Shown here: positions 1-13,847 of the stretch, in pieces
How positions within the stretch are numbered: the stretch's first letter is position 1
How the letters are laid out: each line of letters starts with the position of its first letter
DNA from: Cerrena zonata
Taxonomy: Eukaryota; Basidiomycota; Agaricomycetes; Polyporales; Cerrenaceae
NCBI GenBank assembly: GCA_038087015.1
Contig: JASBNA010000047.1
Span: forward strand, 186,001-250,000
Reading direction: 5' to 3'
DNA length: 64,000 nt
The notes under the pieces: generated by a model
What the model was told of the DNA's origin: nothing
Database searches by the model: none
What the model saw: the letters and a program-made list of their open reading frames with translations, nothing else
Position numbers and translations under genes: made by a program

Positions 1-4045
<4,045 letters not shown>

Positions 4046-4213
4046 ATAATATCACAATGAAGAAAAAAAATAAATATGATTAAAAATGAATTATGTAAGA
4101 AGCAAGTAGTTATACCTGATGACTAACCGTAGAATTGAAAGAATAGAAAAAGAACTTTTTCTAAACAAAGAATGATATCTAAAATATGACTTTTAGTTAA
4201 ATAGGAAATGTAA

Positions 4214-5800
4214 TCAAAGGTTTAAAGATTGAGTGAATTTTTCTTTCCAATCCCAATATTCTTGTAATCTTAATTTTGAATAATTGGAATAATTGAAATC
4301 AATGTTGGAAATTTCACTTTGGATAGAAGCCCAAATACCCCAATAAAATCCTGGCATACCATAGTAGCTTATAATTTCATTTAATAAATCATGTATCAAA
4401 CGGTCATTTTTATCACTGTTATTTGAATCCAACTCATTACTGAGATATCCACGACACCATTCGATTAGAAATGGGTTCGTAAAAGAGGCTTCAGGGACTG
4501 CCAGACGATCACAATCAAAGCCTTGGTATTCAGCCAAATGATTTGCTATATCGAAAGCTCTTGGTGCAGGCAACATATATTCATAATCAATGAATTGAAT
4601 TGGATTTGAAACGTCATCTTTTAATTTAATTGGTTCATCATTGAAGGATTTAGCTAAGTTAGCTTCCGAGTATTCATCAGAATTAGGGACAATAATATTA
4701 CCTGAAAGCAAGTCACAATGACTTGAGACAATTGGAGATTTAACTGATTTATTCAAGGTTGATTTTAACCAATCGAATTCTTTCTTGATATAAGATTTCA
4801 AATTTGATTTATCAACTTCATTTGTGTTATTATTTTCATTGAATGAGTCAATTAGTCCTTGAGTGGTTGGGACATTTTTGATCCAATCTTCTATTAAATC
4901 CCAAATACTAGTTATTACTGCCTTTTTTGGATTATTATTTGGATCAAGTTTTTGTTTTTTATTTGAAGATTTTAATAGTAAAGTGTAATTATTTAATTTT
5001 CCAACTCCATCATCGATATAATCACTTTTAATTTTATTATGCCAATTACCTAACTGTTGAGCAATTAGGGGGAATAATTTGGGATGTTTTAATTCATTGT
5101 ATTCTAAAGAGCGACCGGGTAAGAACCCATAAATTAAACCATTTGCAAAACGGGCGTGGATTGTAGGAGCCAAATGAAGAGAATTTAAAACCAAATGACT
5201 GACAAACTCACGGTGTCTATCGATGATTAAATTTGTACCTTGACCATAAACTCTCATTAAAACGGTATGATTGAAATGAGTGGTTGGATCGGCATAGTTA
5301 CAAGAAAGCAACATGTTTGTTATACCTCCCGTCAATCTTTTAATGGTAATATTGGATTTATTATTCCAAGTGGTTGGGAATACTTTTGATAATAATTTTT
5401 TAATTTGGATATAATCACTATCAACGTTTTCCGACAAGTTTATTTGAAATTGAGGTAAGTAAATTGCATGGGTAGAGTAGTTATCTAGTATAGTTGAGAT
5501 CTGAGCAGACTCTTCCTCCGAGGTAAGTGGAGGACTTAACGTAACATCCTTTTTATTTGAGCTAGTCAAGTCAGATAACGAGGGATTGTGTAAAGAGAAA
5601 AGTAAATTTTTATGTTTAATAGACATTTTAATGGATTTCGACTCCTTTCTTGGTACCAATTCGTTATCAGAGTCACTGGAATCATTAGAAGAGTTGGTCA
5701 TCGAGATCGAGGCTATTGAATTATCAGTGAACGAGGTCACCGGTATGCAATGCATATTACCAGCAGATATAAAGCAGTATACTGGAGAAGTGGACGTCAT
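4214..5800 (-). CDS. EKI1: Ethanolamine/choline kinase family protein (EKI1-like)
   Basis: 528 residues. Probable first enzyme of the CDP-ethanolamine/CDP-choline (Kennedy) pathway, phosphorylating ethanolamine and/or choline with ATP in the cytosol. Brenner-type phosphotransferase motif SHCDLLSGNI at about residue 365, followed by the family signature FIDYEYMLPAPRAFDIANHL, with the catalytic and Mg-binding aspartates. The stretch GGITNMLL and the YGFLPGRSLEYNEL segment are more like ethanolamine kinases than choline kinases, so EKI1 is preferred over CKI1, but substrate preference cannot be settled from sequence. Length matches yeast Eki1 (534 aa). A low-complexity serine/acid-rich N-terminus precedes the kinase fold. 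No frame problem. Its 0.7 kb upstream region contains a perfect GTCACGTGAC palindrome at 6152-6161. Confidence 0.8.
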   Translation of the reverse strand: MTSTSPVYCFISAGNMHCIPVTSFTDNSIASISMTNSSNDSSDSDNELVPRKESKSIKMSIKHKNLLFSLHNPSLSDLTSSNKKDVTLSPPLTSEEESAQISTILDNYSTHAIYLPQFQINLSENVDSDYIQIKKLLSKVFPTTWNNKSNITIKRLTGGITNMLLSCNYADPTTHFNHTVLMRVYGQGTNLIIDRHREFVSHLVLNSLHLAPTIHARFANGLIYGFLPGRSLEYNELKHPKLFPLIAQQLGNWHNKIKSDYIDDGVGKLNNYTLLLKSSNKKQKLDPNNNPKKAVITSIWDLIEDWIKNVPTTQGLIDSFNENNNTNEVDKSNLKSYIKKEFDWLKSTLNKSVKSPIVSSHCDLLSGNIIVPNSDEYSEANLAKSFNDEPIKLKDDVSNPIQFIDYEYMLPAPRAFDIANHLAEYQGFDCDRLAVPEASFTNPFLIEWCRGYLSNELDSNNSDKNDRLIHDLLNEIISYYGMPGFYWGIWASIQSEISNIDFNYSNYSKLRLQEYWDWKEKFTQSLNL

Positions 5801-6512
5801 TTCCTTGGTTATTCTACTCTATTCTAAACTTAAACAACAAGACTCAACAACAAACAAGAAGCTTTAACCAACCAAGTTTGAAAAGACAAACGACAAATAA
5901 AAAAAAAAAAGAAAAGAATTAAATTTTAAGTAATATCTAAATCTGTTGACACGACACACGACAACTAAACCGATGACAGGGGACTGAGGCTGTATCACCA
6001 GGAGCACTTCAATACTAGTTGAAACCAAAAGCAATAAGGAAAACTGGGGTTCTTATTCAAAAGGGTCCGACCGTACTTCCAACTCAAATCAGATGGGAAT
6101 CAAAGCAGATTTTATAGTATTTTTAAATTCAAAAATGGGAATAGGCCAACTGTCACGTGACCGTTCAGAAAGTATCAACCAACAACAACTTTAACCAAAG
6201 AACAAGTCAGAAGACAATAAAATATCAGGGTAGTTAGAAGAAGTAATTGGATTGAGTAAGTGTAGTTGATGTTTTGGGGGCAGGTCAAGAAAAGTTGCTG
6301 TGGTTGACAATAGTTTGGTTCCGTCCGATTGCAAAGTCTTTTCATTGTGAAAAACAAAGGTTATCTACAAAGAAGTATTGTTAAAGGAATATATTGCTAT
6401 GAACTAGGTTTATGATAGAGAAAACAAAGAAAGAATAGGGTAAATCACTCACCTCACACGAGCCAAATAATCTTTTGGAGGGGCTGATATCGAGGTTCCA
6501 GGACCCTTTGTT
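5801..6512. other. Intergenic, upstream of EKI1-like gene, no gene seen
   Basis: 712 bases between the start of the EKI1-like gene and the 3' end of DPP1. No convincing ORF or tRNA. Short ORFs here show no family resemblance. It holds the E-box palindrome at 6152-6161 and should act as the promoter of the gene to its left. Confidence 0.6.
6152..6161. promoter_or_regulatory. GTCACGTGAC palindrome (Cbf1-type E-box)
   Basis: Perfect 10-bp palindrome with a CACGTG core, about 350 bp upstream of the EKI1-like start codon. CACGTGAC is the preferred site of the bHLH factor Cbf1 in yeasts. Function here is inferred. Confidence 0.45.
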
Positions 6513-7430
6513 TTATACACTTTCTAATCTGTTGTAACCATCGTGATTGTCTTGTGATTGTTGATCTTGTTCGATAATGGTGTAAGGCTCGTAGGATTGG
6601 GGATGGGTTATACTAGGGAAATGTTTGCGATAAGAAGTATAAGCGATACAAATTCCAATCGAGCTACCAATGATGATATCAATAAAATGGTGACGATAGT
6701 CTTCGGTACGGCTTAATGCAATCAACATGGCCACTAGAGTAGGAGATGCTGCCACTATGCTTCTCCAACTACCCAGATGAGAGTTGGTGACTACTAATTG
6801 GCCAGCTAACCATAAGGAAAGATAAAGGAGTCCGGCAAAACTTAAACTCAGATGGCCAGACGGAGTTGTTCTGAAACCATCTTTCAATCGGTCGTAATCT
6901 GTAGTTGTGCAAACGTCAATGGCATTCACCAATATATTGATATCAGCATTGGAATCGGGGATGCATCTGGCAATGAAATCAGGTCTATGACGTCCAATGA
7001 AGTTTTTCAAAAGGTCAGTGACAACACTGGTTAAAAATACCGATACTAGTAAGCCAACAATTGAAACATAGGTTACGTAGACCTTATTTTTTGGTTTGGT
7101 GATGATAATACTAACAATACCGATAATTGTCAAGGGACTCCAAACGGCATAGAAAAATAAAGCAGCGTTATTGACTCTTTCATGTTCAGCAAAGGGATGG
7201 TTGATTGTCACATCACTAATCACAAATTGTCTCTGGAATGGTTCAATCCAGTAAACCAAAAAGTATAATACAAATAATATCACAAGTAGTAAAAGCTCGG
7301 ATATTCTCCATTCGAGTAATTGGTTGAGGTACTGGTACTTGGATAGCCCAAAGTCAACCCGATTGACCCGGTCATTGGTGTGGAAGTAGTTGATCACGTT
7401 GAAGAGAGACGTTGTTATTGCTTCTGCCAT
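6513..7430 (-). CDS. DPP1: Diacylglycerol pyrophosphate phosphatase (PAP2 family)
   Basis: 305 residues, close to yeast Dpp1 (289). Integral membrane lipid phosphatase of the PAP2 superfamily that dephosphorylates diacylglycerol pyrophosphate and phosphatidate. All three catalytic motifs are present: KNFIGRHRP (residues 142-150), PSGH (190-193) and SRTEDYRHHFID (240-251), which fits SRx5Hx3D with nucleophilic histidine 247. Several hydrophobic segments (about 45-62, 95-112, 118-140, 200-215, 228-240, 250-265) support a six-pass membrane protein. The start ATG lies at 7428-7430. Divergently transcribed from MVP1 across a 0.5 kb shared promoter. LPP1 is a possible alternative name, but the motifs and length fit DPP1 at least as well. 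Confidence 0.88.
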   Translation of the reverse strand: MAEAITTSLFNVINYFHTNDRVNRVDFGLSKYQYLNQLLEWRISELLLLVILFVLYFLVYWIEPFQRQFVISDVTINHPFAEHERVNNAALFFYAVWSPLTIIGIVSIIITKPKNKVYVTYVSIVGLLVSVFLTSVVTDLLKNFIGRHRPDFIARCIPDSNADINILVNAIDVCTTTDYDRLKDGFRTTPSGHLSLSFAGLLYLSLWLAGQLVVTNSHLGSWRSIVAASPTLVAMLIALSRTEDYRHHFIDIIIGSSIGICIAYTSYRKHFPSITHPQSYEPYTIIEQDQQSQDNHDGYNRLESV

Positions 7431-7951
7431 GGTCTTGGGTATCTTATAATGAAGTTGGTGTCGTGTTTTGTTTTGTTTTCAATTTTTTTATCTTTTCAAA
7501 TTTTCCTTTGGAGGGTTTCTCCAGTATTTCTACTTCTTATCCACCAAAGCAACTGCTGCTGGGATACTGACTCCACGTAGTCCTTTACTCTTCTTCCGGT
7601 AACTTTATCAGGGCACTCTTCAGCAGCTTGTATGACAGTTGAAGCTTTTCTCGAGGGTGCGGTACTAATTGCCTAATTGCCTAATTGCCCAACTGAGCTC
7701 ATCCTTAACGTTGTAGTCTACGCATACAAACCCGGGTGAACTTGTACTACATCACTGGTGGGTTTTGTTCTGCCGTTTGTTCTGGCTTGTGCTCTGGTTT
7801 GCCAGTAACCTAGCGATAAACATGTTGATAAAGATGGTATTCGACAATACTTGAAATTTTTATGGTGCGGAAGTAGTTGTTGATTTTGAAAACATTTTCT
7901 AATCATGTTTTTTCCATCCCTGAACTGGCCTTCTTATCAATCCATCCAATA
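7431..7951. promoter_or_regulatory. Divergent DPP1/MVP1 promoter region
   Basis: 521 bases between two divergent start codons. No gene seen. Contains three perfect tandem copies of the 8-mer CTAATTGC at 7665-7688. Confidence 0.6.
7665..7688. repeat. Tandem 8-mer CTAATTGC x3
   Basis: Three perfect head-to-tail copies (7665-7672, 7673-7680, 7681-7688), midway in the divergent DPP1/MVP1 promoter. Confidence 0.85.
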
Positions 7952-10044
7952 ATGAATAGTAGTATCTTTGCTAGCTCAGAAGATCCTTGGGAGAATGGTT
8001 GGGCTGCTCCTGAGGATGACAGCCGTGCTAAGAATACCGGGGACTCCTTGCTTTATAGCAATCCTGATTCCAGTTATCTTACTTCGTCTCAATTACTTAA
8101 TAGTGAACCAACCACTAGTGATTCGGCGATTCCAGAGTCTTATAAGAGAGTTTATGGAGAGCTTGGGTCCAGGATCCAAACGGTAGATGATTTAAAACAA
8201 ACGATATTTGATAAGTTGATTAAAGGTGATATATTGACCAATTATCAAATCACTCGAATTATTGATATTTTATACGATTATAACTTATTACCACCTTCAA
8301 TTGAATCCAATTTCTACCAGATTCTTGGCTTGATTGCTTTGGAAATTGACTTGGCTGGTACAGGAGACTATGTCACTTTACAATTCAAATTAAATACTAG
8401 ATTACCGGATATTGCTGATTCTATTATAGAGTTGTTGATTTCTAATGATAATACCGATAGTGAAGTTCCTCAAGTTGACGCAGAAGCAAATTTCATTGAT
8501 CCTTTGACATCCCAGTTGAATGAAACTTCTATTAATGATAACGAGGAAGAAAATGAATGGAGCAGTCAACCAATTTCAAATACTAACAGTGTTGGTGCCA
8601 CCAATAAAGAAACATCGATATTGTCCGATCCAATTCTAACTGATCATTCTTCAATCCAGCAGAAACAAACCAAGAATGAATTTGAAAGCTCTAATCCTGA
8701 GCCTATTGAATATAACGAGATTACAAAATATATCGATGAGATTAGAGACCGGTTTAAACCTTTAGTCAATACTCCAAATACAGTTAGAATCAAAGAAGTT
8801 CCAGAAAAAGAAGGATTACTATTCAAGCATATTAACTATATTATAACCCATGATTTAAAATTGGGATTGCATGGACCAGCAGGTACCAAAAAAGTCATTA
8901 GAAGATATAGTGATTTTGTTTGGTTACTAGAATATTTATTGAAAAAATACCCTTTTAGGGTTATACCTGGGTTACCACCCAAAAAGTTTTCTGGTATGTA
9001 TTACAAAACTTTTTCCGCCACCCATTCTTTGGAGCAAAATACTAATTTACAATTCATTTAGTAGGATCATCTCCTGATTCTCAATTTTTACAAAGACGTC
9101 GTCGAGGCTTACATCGATTTTTAAATCAATTAGTTAAGCATCCAGTATTGAGACAAGAACCATTGGTGATAACTTTTTTAAGTGTCCCAACTGATTTGAA
9201 TACTTGGAAAAAACAAGCTAGAATCGATTATTCATTAGAATTCAAAGGACAAAAAATCCTGACTAATTTCATCAATTCTATTTGGCCAACTATTGGGGAA
9301 GAATTTTTAAAGAATTGGAAAAATTGTGAGACTAATATTAATAAGTTGATAGAAATTTGGACTAAATTAGTTGTTTTAGTCGAAAGATACGAAAAAAGAC
9401 AACAACAAATTGCATTTGATAATGGAAAATTTGTTGAAATGATTAATAAATTTAATGAATTAGACGATAATTTATATCCTCATAAAAACAATGAAAATAA
9501 TGAAATAATTGCAAATAATAATAAAGATGACGTTAATTCTATAAATGATTCCTTACATTTTATTTCTGAATTTTTCAATAAATCAAATCAAGCATTGATT
9601 GATGAAAGTTACAATATAAATACTACAAATTTAGAAAAATTTAAAAATTATTTGGATTATTTATATTCATTACAAGAATTATTTGAACGTTCCAAAAAAT
9701 TATCAATTAATAATATTAATAGTTTACAAAATAAAATTCAAGAAAATGAACTAAAATATTCAAAATTGAATACTGATGATGTTGATATTAAGGGAAGCGA
9801 ATTAATTAAATTGAGACAAGTTATCATTAATGATAAACAAGAAATCTTTCAACAATTAAATAAGGATTGGCTAATTAAAAATTGCTGTTTTGAAGAATTT
9901 TTAATGTTTCAAGAAACCCAATTCTTAATTAGTGAAATTTGGATTGATTGGTGCAAAGGAAGATCAAACTTCCAATCACGTTTTTCTGAATTATTTGATA
10001 ATTTAAATAATGAAATCTTAAATGACATGCCTTTAAGTAGATAG
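7952..10044 (+). CDS. MVP1: Sorting nexin Mvp1 (PX-BAR), two exons
   Basis: CDS is join(7952..8993, 9062..10044), giving 674 residues. Sorting nexin for retromer-independent recycling from endosomes, related to human SNX8. The start is the ATG at 7952 (MNSSIFASSEDPWENGW); upstream in-frame sequence has no other ATG. An EH-like N-terminal helical region (about 70-170) precedes a PX domain (about 278-400) with the phosphoinositide-binding motif RRYSDFVWL and the PGLPPKKF loop. A helical BAR region follows to the end. The intron interrupts the PX domain after PPKKFS; removing it restores VGSSPDSQFLQRRRRGLHRFL, the expected continuation of the PX domain. An acidic, asparagine-rich linker makes it longer than yeast Mvp1 (511 aa). 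Convergent with YAE1, 34 bases apart. Confidence 0.9.
8994..9061 (+). other. Spliceosomal intron in MVP1 (68 nt)
   Basis: 5' splice site GTATGT at 8994-8999, branch point TACTAAT at 9040-9046 and 3' site TTTAG ending at 9061. It is in phase 1, so the joined codon is GTA (Val). Unspliced reading stops at this TAG; splicing restores the PX domain. Confidence 0.93.
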
Positions 10045-10078
10045 TTTTAATTCTTAGCATTTTAGCATTAATATATTC

Positions 10079-10540
10079 TTATGTACTATTTTGTAATTCA
10101 TTTAAAATATTCTTCCATCTTGCTATAATCTCGTGTTCTCCCCTTGATTCCAAGTCATTATCAAAGTATTTCCGGTCCAATATCTTGGTAATAGCTAACT
10201 CTTGCTTGGCTTGTTCAAATAAGTCTGTTCTGACGTCCTTATAGCACCATATTCTCGAGAGTAATCTGCCAACTTCAATTCCCAATTGGGCCCCCTTGGG
10301 AAACGCTTCGTCAAACCCTTGCTGCAATCCAGACTCCTGCGCTTGCGTGAGCCCGTCAAGGTACCCCTGTTTAGTATGGATTCTCTTCAAGTCTGCTGTC
10401 GACTGATCTTTCATCGAGTATCCCGCTTCATCGTCATCGGCCCAAACATCATCGTCTGTTTCTCGTGCTGTATCGTTTAGCCCCACCAGTGGCTCGTTTT
10501 GCTTGCATCCACAAGACCCATTCGGTTCTCTGCAGGCCAT
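10079..10540 (-). CDS. YAE1: Yae1, Fe-S protein assembly adaptor
   Basis: 153 residues. Yae1 with Lto1 links the ABC protein Rli1 to the cytosolic Fe-S targeting complex. The deca-GX3 motif is clear at residues about 58-95: repeated GxxxG spacing in GYLDGLTQAQESGLQQGF followed by GAQLGIEVGRLL. The WADDDEAG segment before it matches the DDVWxSD stretch of Yae1 proteins. The N-terminal MACREPNGSCGCKQNE contains three cysteines in a short span, which is unusual. Divergent from a small unknown ORF starting at 10668. Confidence 0.85.
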   Translation of the reverse strand: MACREPNGSCGCKQNEPLVGLNDTARETDDDVWADDDEAGYSMKDQSTADLKRIHTKQGYLDGLTQAQESGLQQGFDEAFPKGAQLGIEVGRLLSRIWCYKDVRTDLFEQAKQELAITKILDRKYFDNDLESRGEHEIIARWKNILNELQNST

Positions 10541-10667
10541 TCTAGCTTTCTCTCGTCCTTCCGTCCACGTTAGGCCTCCAAAACTATCCTTTTCGGTCCT
10601 TCTCCCCCGACAGCTCTGCCCTTCAAGTCGTTATGAAAATGTCGCGAGCAACCACGGCCTAACAAAT

Positions 10668-10910
10668 ATGTCGCCCTTTCGCAAATTTGTGGATAAGGAG
10701 TGGAAGTTAGTGTGCGACATTTTTCTTCTCATAGAAAAAAAATTAGAAAAAACTTCGTTTGACAACAACAGCAAATACGAAGGATCAATTCAATTTCCGA
10801 AAGACACGGACCCACACCATAAGCTGATACTTAGGGTGTTGATAATAAGTGACGGGCTGCTGATTTCTGTTGCTCTTATTGAAGGCGTATCTAATACTGT
10901 TGAAATCTAG
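10668..10910 (+). CDS. Hypothetical small protein, 80 aa
   Basis: I do not recognise this protein. The ATG at 10668 opens an 80-codon ORF beginning MSPFRKFVDKEWKLVCDIF and ending in a hydrophobic stretch (KLILRVLIISDGLLISVALI) before VEI-stop. The N-terminal half has an amphipathic, lysine-rich helix. The reading frame is open further upstream to 10503, but that part overlaps YAE1 antisense and looks non-coding. A short upstream ATG ORF (10634-10663) precedes it. It sits between divergent YAE1 and the tandem WHI2-like gene, a position suited to a real small gene. It could equally be chance; conservation in relatives would decide. Confidence 0.3.
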   Translation: MSPFRKFVDKEWKLVCDIFLLIEKKLEKTSFDNNSKYEGSIQFPKDTDPHHKLILRVLIISDGLLISVALIEGVSNTVEI

Positions 10911-11147
10911 TGGGTGGAAAGTGAATAAAAAAATTTTTTTTTTTCTGTTCCATTGAAAACTTTATCAAACTGGTGCTGGTAACCTTGAAAGAAAACATTC
11001 CATTCGTTTACATCACTACCTGCTTACACGTTTTATTATTTATAGCGGGAGAGTGGCAGGATTCTTTTCATTGGAAGGAAAACAATTGAAAAACCGATCA
11101 AATAGAAAAATAAATTGACAGTACGGTAACAATTTACAACGGTTAGA

Positions 11148-12194
11148 ATGGCTGAAAATATTATTACTCAAGTAAGTGAAGATTCTTACGATATCAATGC
11201 AGGAGGGTACGATGATAGTAATAGTAATATTGACTATAATTCCAAGATTCATTTAAACATTCGAGGATCAGAATTTACTATAACGAGAGATGAATTGATG
11301 AGTCTACCTGAGAGTATATTATTATGTCTTTTCCCCAATGGAGTATTTTTAGATGCTAATGGACAAGTAATTACGAATTTAACTGAAGAAGATGTTGTTT
11401 ATGTAAATTTCGATCCTGAGTGTTTTGAATATATTATTAATTCTTTTAATGATGCTCAAAAGGATTTAAGTGATTTACCACCACCATCACCTCAAAGTAA
11501 TCATAATTATCGTCATCAACAAGAAAATAATGCTAATTTTTTACAAAATAAACCGGCTATTATTGTTTTAAGAGAAGATTTAGATTATTATGTGATTCCT
11601 CCAGTTGCTGGTTTGACTGCTGATCAAATTAAAAATTTAAAATTATCTGTGGGTAATAAATTAGTCGAAAATAAGCTAATTTTCTCTGGTTTGGGTTTCA
11701 ATCCAAATTTACCTTCAAACGTTCACCAAAGTTTAGGTCCGGCAGAACAACATCTTTTCGATATGTTATGTACTTCTGGTTTTGATCATCTGGAGCTTTG
11801 GGGTAGCAGATCAACGGAACCTTCCAAATGTGTCATTCTGTCATTATCGTTAGTACGTCTAAAAACTGATCCTCCTACTCCTCCTGAATCTCCTTCTTTA
11901 CAACCAGTCAGTTCCAATGCATCAACTAGTTCAAGATCAAGATCTCGTTTTTCTAACTTGGCTACAAGTGCTACTAGAGCTGCTTCCAGGTCCTTATCAA
12001 GAGCTAAAAAAAATTCTGATCCAAATCAAACTAAATTATTACTTTTCTGGAGGAAACCCGCCAGAAAATGCTGGTGGACTAATGAATCAGTCAATCTTGA
12101 TATCGAAATACCTAATCTTGATAAACCCATAAGTGTTAAAGTTCATATAAGAAGAGTTTGGACTTTAGAATTATCAGTCATTGGCGTTCAATAA
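11148..12194 (+). CDS. WHI2: Whi2-like BTB/KCTD-family protein
   Basis: 348 residues. Whi2 works with the Psr1/Psr2 phosphatases in general stress response, TORC1 down-regulation on low amino acids, and mitophagy. The BTB-like fold starts at about residue 35 (IHLNIRGSEFTITRDELMSLPES) and runs through LLCLFPNGVFLDANGQVI to the YVNFDPECFEYII segment, as in Whi2 and KCTD proteins. REDLDYYVIPP at about 143-153 matches the second conserved block. A serine/arginine-rich stretch (about 255-290) separates it from a C-terminal domain with FWRKPARKCWW. It is shorter than yeast Whi2 (486 aa). Naming rests on the BTB block; another member of the family is possible. Confidence 0.72.
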   Translation: MAENIITQVSEDSYDINAGGYDDSNSNIDYNSKIHLNIRGSEFTITRDELMSLPESILLCLFPNGVFLDANGQVITNLTEEDVVYVNFDPECFEYIINSFNDAQKDLSDLPPPSPQSNHNYRHQQENNANFLQNKPAIIVLREDLDYYVIPPVAGLTADQIKNLKLSVGNKLVENKLIFSGLGFNPNLPSNVHQSLGPAEQHLFDMLCTSGFDHLELWGSRSTEPSKCVILSLSLVRLKTDPPTPPESPSLQPVSSNASTSSRSRSRFSNLATSATRAASRSLSRAKKNSDPNQTKLLLFWRKPARKCWWTNESVNLDIEIPNLDKPISVKVHIRRVWTLELSVIGVQ

Positions 12195-12368
12195 GTTTCT
12201 CCTCTTTTATTTATTCATCCATGCTTGGAACTACATCATCTAATAGAGATCTTCCTCCTTCCCATTCGTTTATCCTATTTTCGTTCTTACTTCATATCCA
12301 ACTTCTTTTCTTCTTATTCCCTCTTTAATAATTAATTTTATTTCAAATCATGTTTTAGTAGGCGTAGT

Positions 12369-12374
12369 ACGCGT
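12369..12374. promoter_or_regulatory. MCB element ACGCGT upstream of RFC2
   Basis: Perfect ACGCGT (MluI cell-cycle box) 111 bp upstream of the RFC2 ATG. MBF (Mbp1/Swi6) binds this site at G1/S genes for DNA replication in yeasts, which fits a clamp-loader gene. Confidence 0.6.
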
Positions 12375-12484
12375 AACTAATTTTTTTTTTTTTGCAAAAA
12401 AATCAATGGACGTAAAGTCGCTCGCGTCTTCAAGTCATCATCTTAAGAAGAAGTTACTTCCTTTAACTACCATCGTTTGTCGAT

Positions 12485-13579
12485 ATGACTTCAGTTCTAA
12501 CCGGTAACAAGCCAAAGCTTGAGCAATACGAAAAGGAGAGATTACAACATACACCTTGGGTTGAAAAATACCGTCCCAAAAACTTAGACGATGTTGCTTC
12601 ACAAGACCATGCAGTGAAAGTATTGAAGAAAACTTTACAATCAGCTAATCTACCACATATGTTGTTCTATGGACCCCCTGGTACAGGTAAAACGTCTACT
12701 GTTTTGGCATTGGCCAAACAATTGTATGGACCAAGTTTGTATAAATCAAGAGTATTAGAATTAAATGCATCGGATGAAAGAGGGATTTCGATTGTTAGAC
12801 AGAAAATCAAAAATTTTGCCAGATCTACTATATCAAATGCTTCTAAAGATGATTTGGCTAACTATCCATGTCCTCCTTATAAAATCATTATATTAGATGA
12901 AGCTGATTCAATGACAAAAGATGCACAATCGGCTTTGAGAAGAACTATGGAAAATTATGCAAACGTTACAAGATTTTGTTTGATTTGTAATTATATTACC
13001 AGAATCATCGACCCATTAGCTTCAAGATGTTCCAAGTTCAGATTTAGATTATTGAATAATGATAATGCATTGAACAGATTAAAATACATCGTTAAGGAAG
13101 AAAATATAAATTTACAAAATGACGAAGTTTTAGATGAAGTTTTGAAAGTCTCAAATGGTGATTTACGTAAGGCAATCACCTTCTTACAATCTGCCACCAG
13201 GTTGTATTCTTCTTTAAGAAACTCTGATGAGGATGTGGAAATGGCCGATGATGATACCTCGGGAATAACGAAAAACTCCATCCATGAAATTGCTGGTGTT
13301 GTGGGTGATGACTTAATCGATCAAACCTTCGATATAATCGAATCAAGAAATACCTCACGTATAATTAACCATACCGATAGTCTCGTTTTACAAGGTTGGA
13401 GTGCTCAACAAGTCGTTGACCAACTACATGATAAATTCATTCTTAATGATTCCTTAAGCTCAATTGTGAAAAATAGATTATCCAAAATATTCTTCGAGAC
13501 TGATAGAAAATTAAATAACGGTACAGATGAACACATTCAATTATTGAATTTGCTCTTACAAATCTCGAAAGAACTATAG
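12485..13579 (+). CDS. RFC2: Replication factor C subunit 2
   Basis: 364 residues (yeast Rfc2 is 353). Small subunit of the clamp loader that places PCNA on primed DNA, shared by the Rad24, Ctf18 and Elg1 complexes. AAA+ motifs in order: RFC box II-like WVEKYRPKNLDDV (about 25-37), Walker A GPPGTGKTS (about 60-68), LNASDERG, Walker B ILDEAD (about 138-143), and the arginine-finger SRC motif (SRCSKFRFR, about 182-190). The C-terminal collar domain ends in NNGTDEHIQLLNLLLQISKEL, typical of Rfc2 rather than Rfc3, Rfc4 or Rfc5. An acidic stretch (DEDVEMADDDTS) lies in the linker to the collar. An MCB site precedes the gene. Confidence 0.95.
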   Translation: MTSVLTGNKPKLEQYEKERLQHTPWVEKYRPKNLDDVASQDHAVKVLKKTLQSANLPHMLFYGPPGTGKTSTVLALAKQLYGPSLYKSRVLELNASDERGISIVRQKIKNFARSTISNASKDDLANYPCPPYKIIILDEADSMTKDAQSALRRTMENYANVTRFCLICNYITRIIDPLASRCSKFRFRLLNNDNALNRLKYIVKEENINLQNDEVLDEVLKVSNGDLRKAITFLQSATRLYSSLRNSDEDVEMADDDTSGITKNSIHEIAGVVGDDLIDQTFDIIESRNTSRIINHTDSLVLQGWSAQQVVDQLHDKFILNDSLSSIVKNRLSKIFFETDRKLNNGTDEHIQLLNLLLQISKEL

Positions 13580-13654
13580 CCCTCTCTAGGACTAGTAATG
13601 ATAAAAAGTAGTTAATAAATGGAAAAATTATAATTATATATACACAGTAGGATG

Positions 13655-13693
<39 letters not shown>
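13655..13693. repeat. Poly(A) tract, 39 nt
   Basis: Uninterrupted run of A downstream of RFC2, in the convergent RFC2/EAP1-like intergenic region. Confidence 0.95.
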
Positions 13694-13698
<5 letters not shown>

Positions 13699-13847
13699 GT
13701 GAATAAACGTAGAAAGCGAATATGAATGCTTGAAGAACATTAAATGATTTAGTTATTCTGCGAGATATGATGATAAGAAAAAAGGAAAAAAGGTAGATAA
13801 CACGGAAGAACTAAAAGAGCAATTCATAAATTATCATTAAGTCATCT

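Noticed and set aside
6175..6357. A 60-codon minus-strand ORF upstream of the EKI1-like gene
   Set aside because: No recognisable sequence and no support from context.
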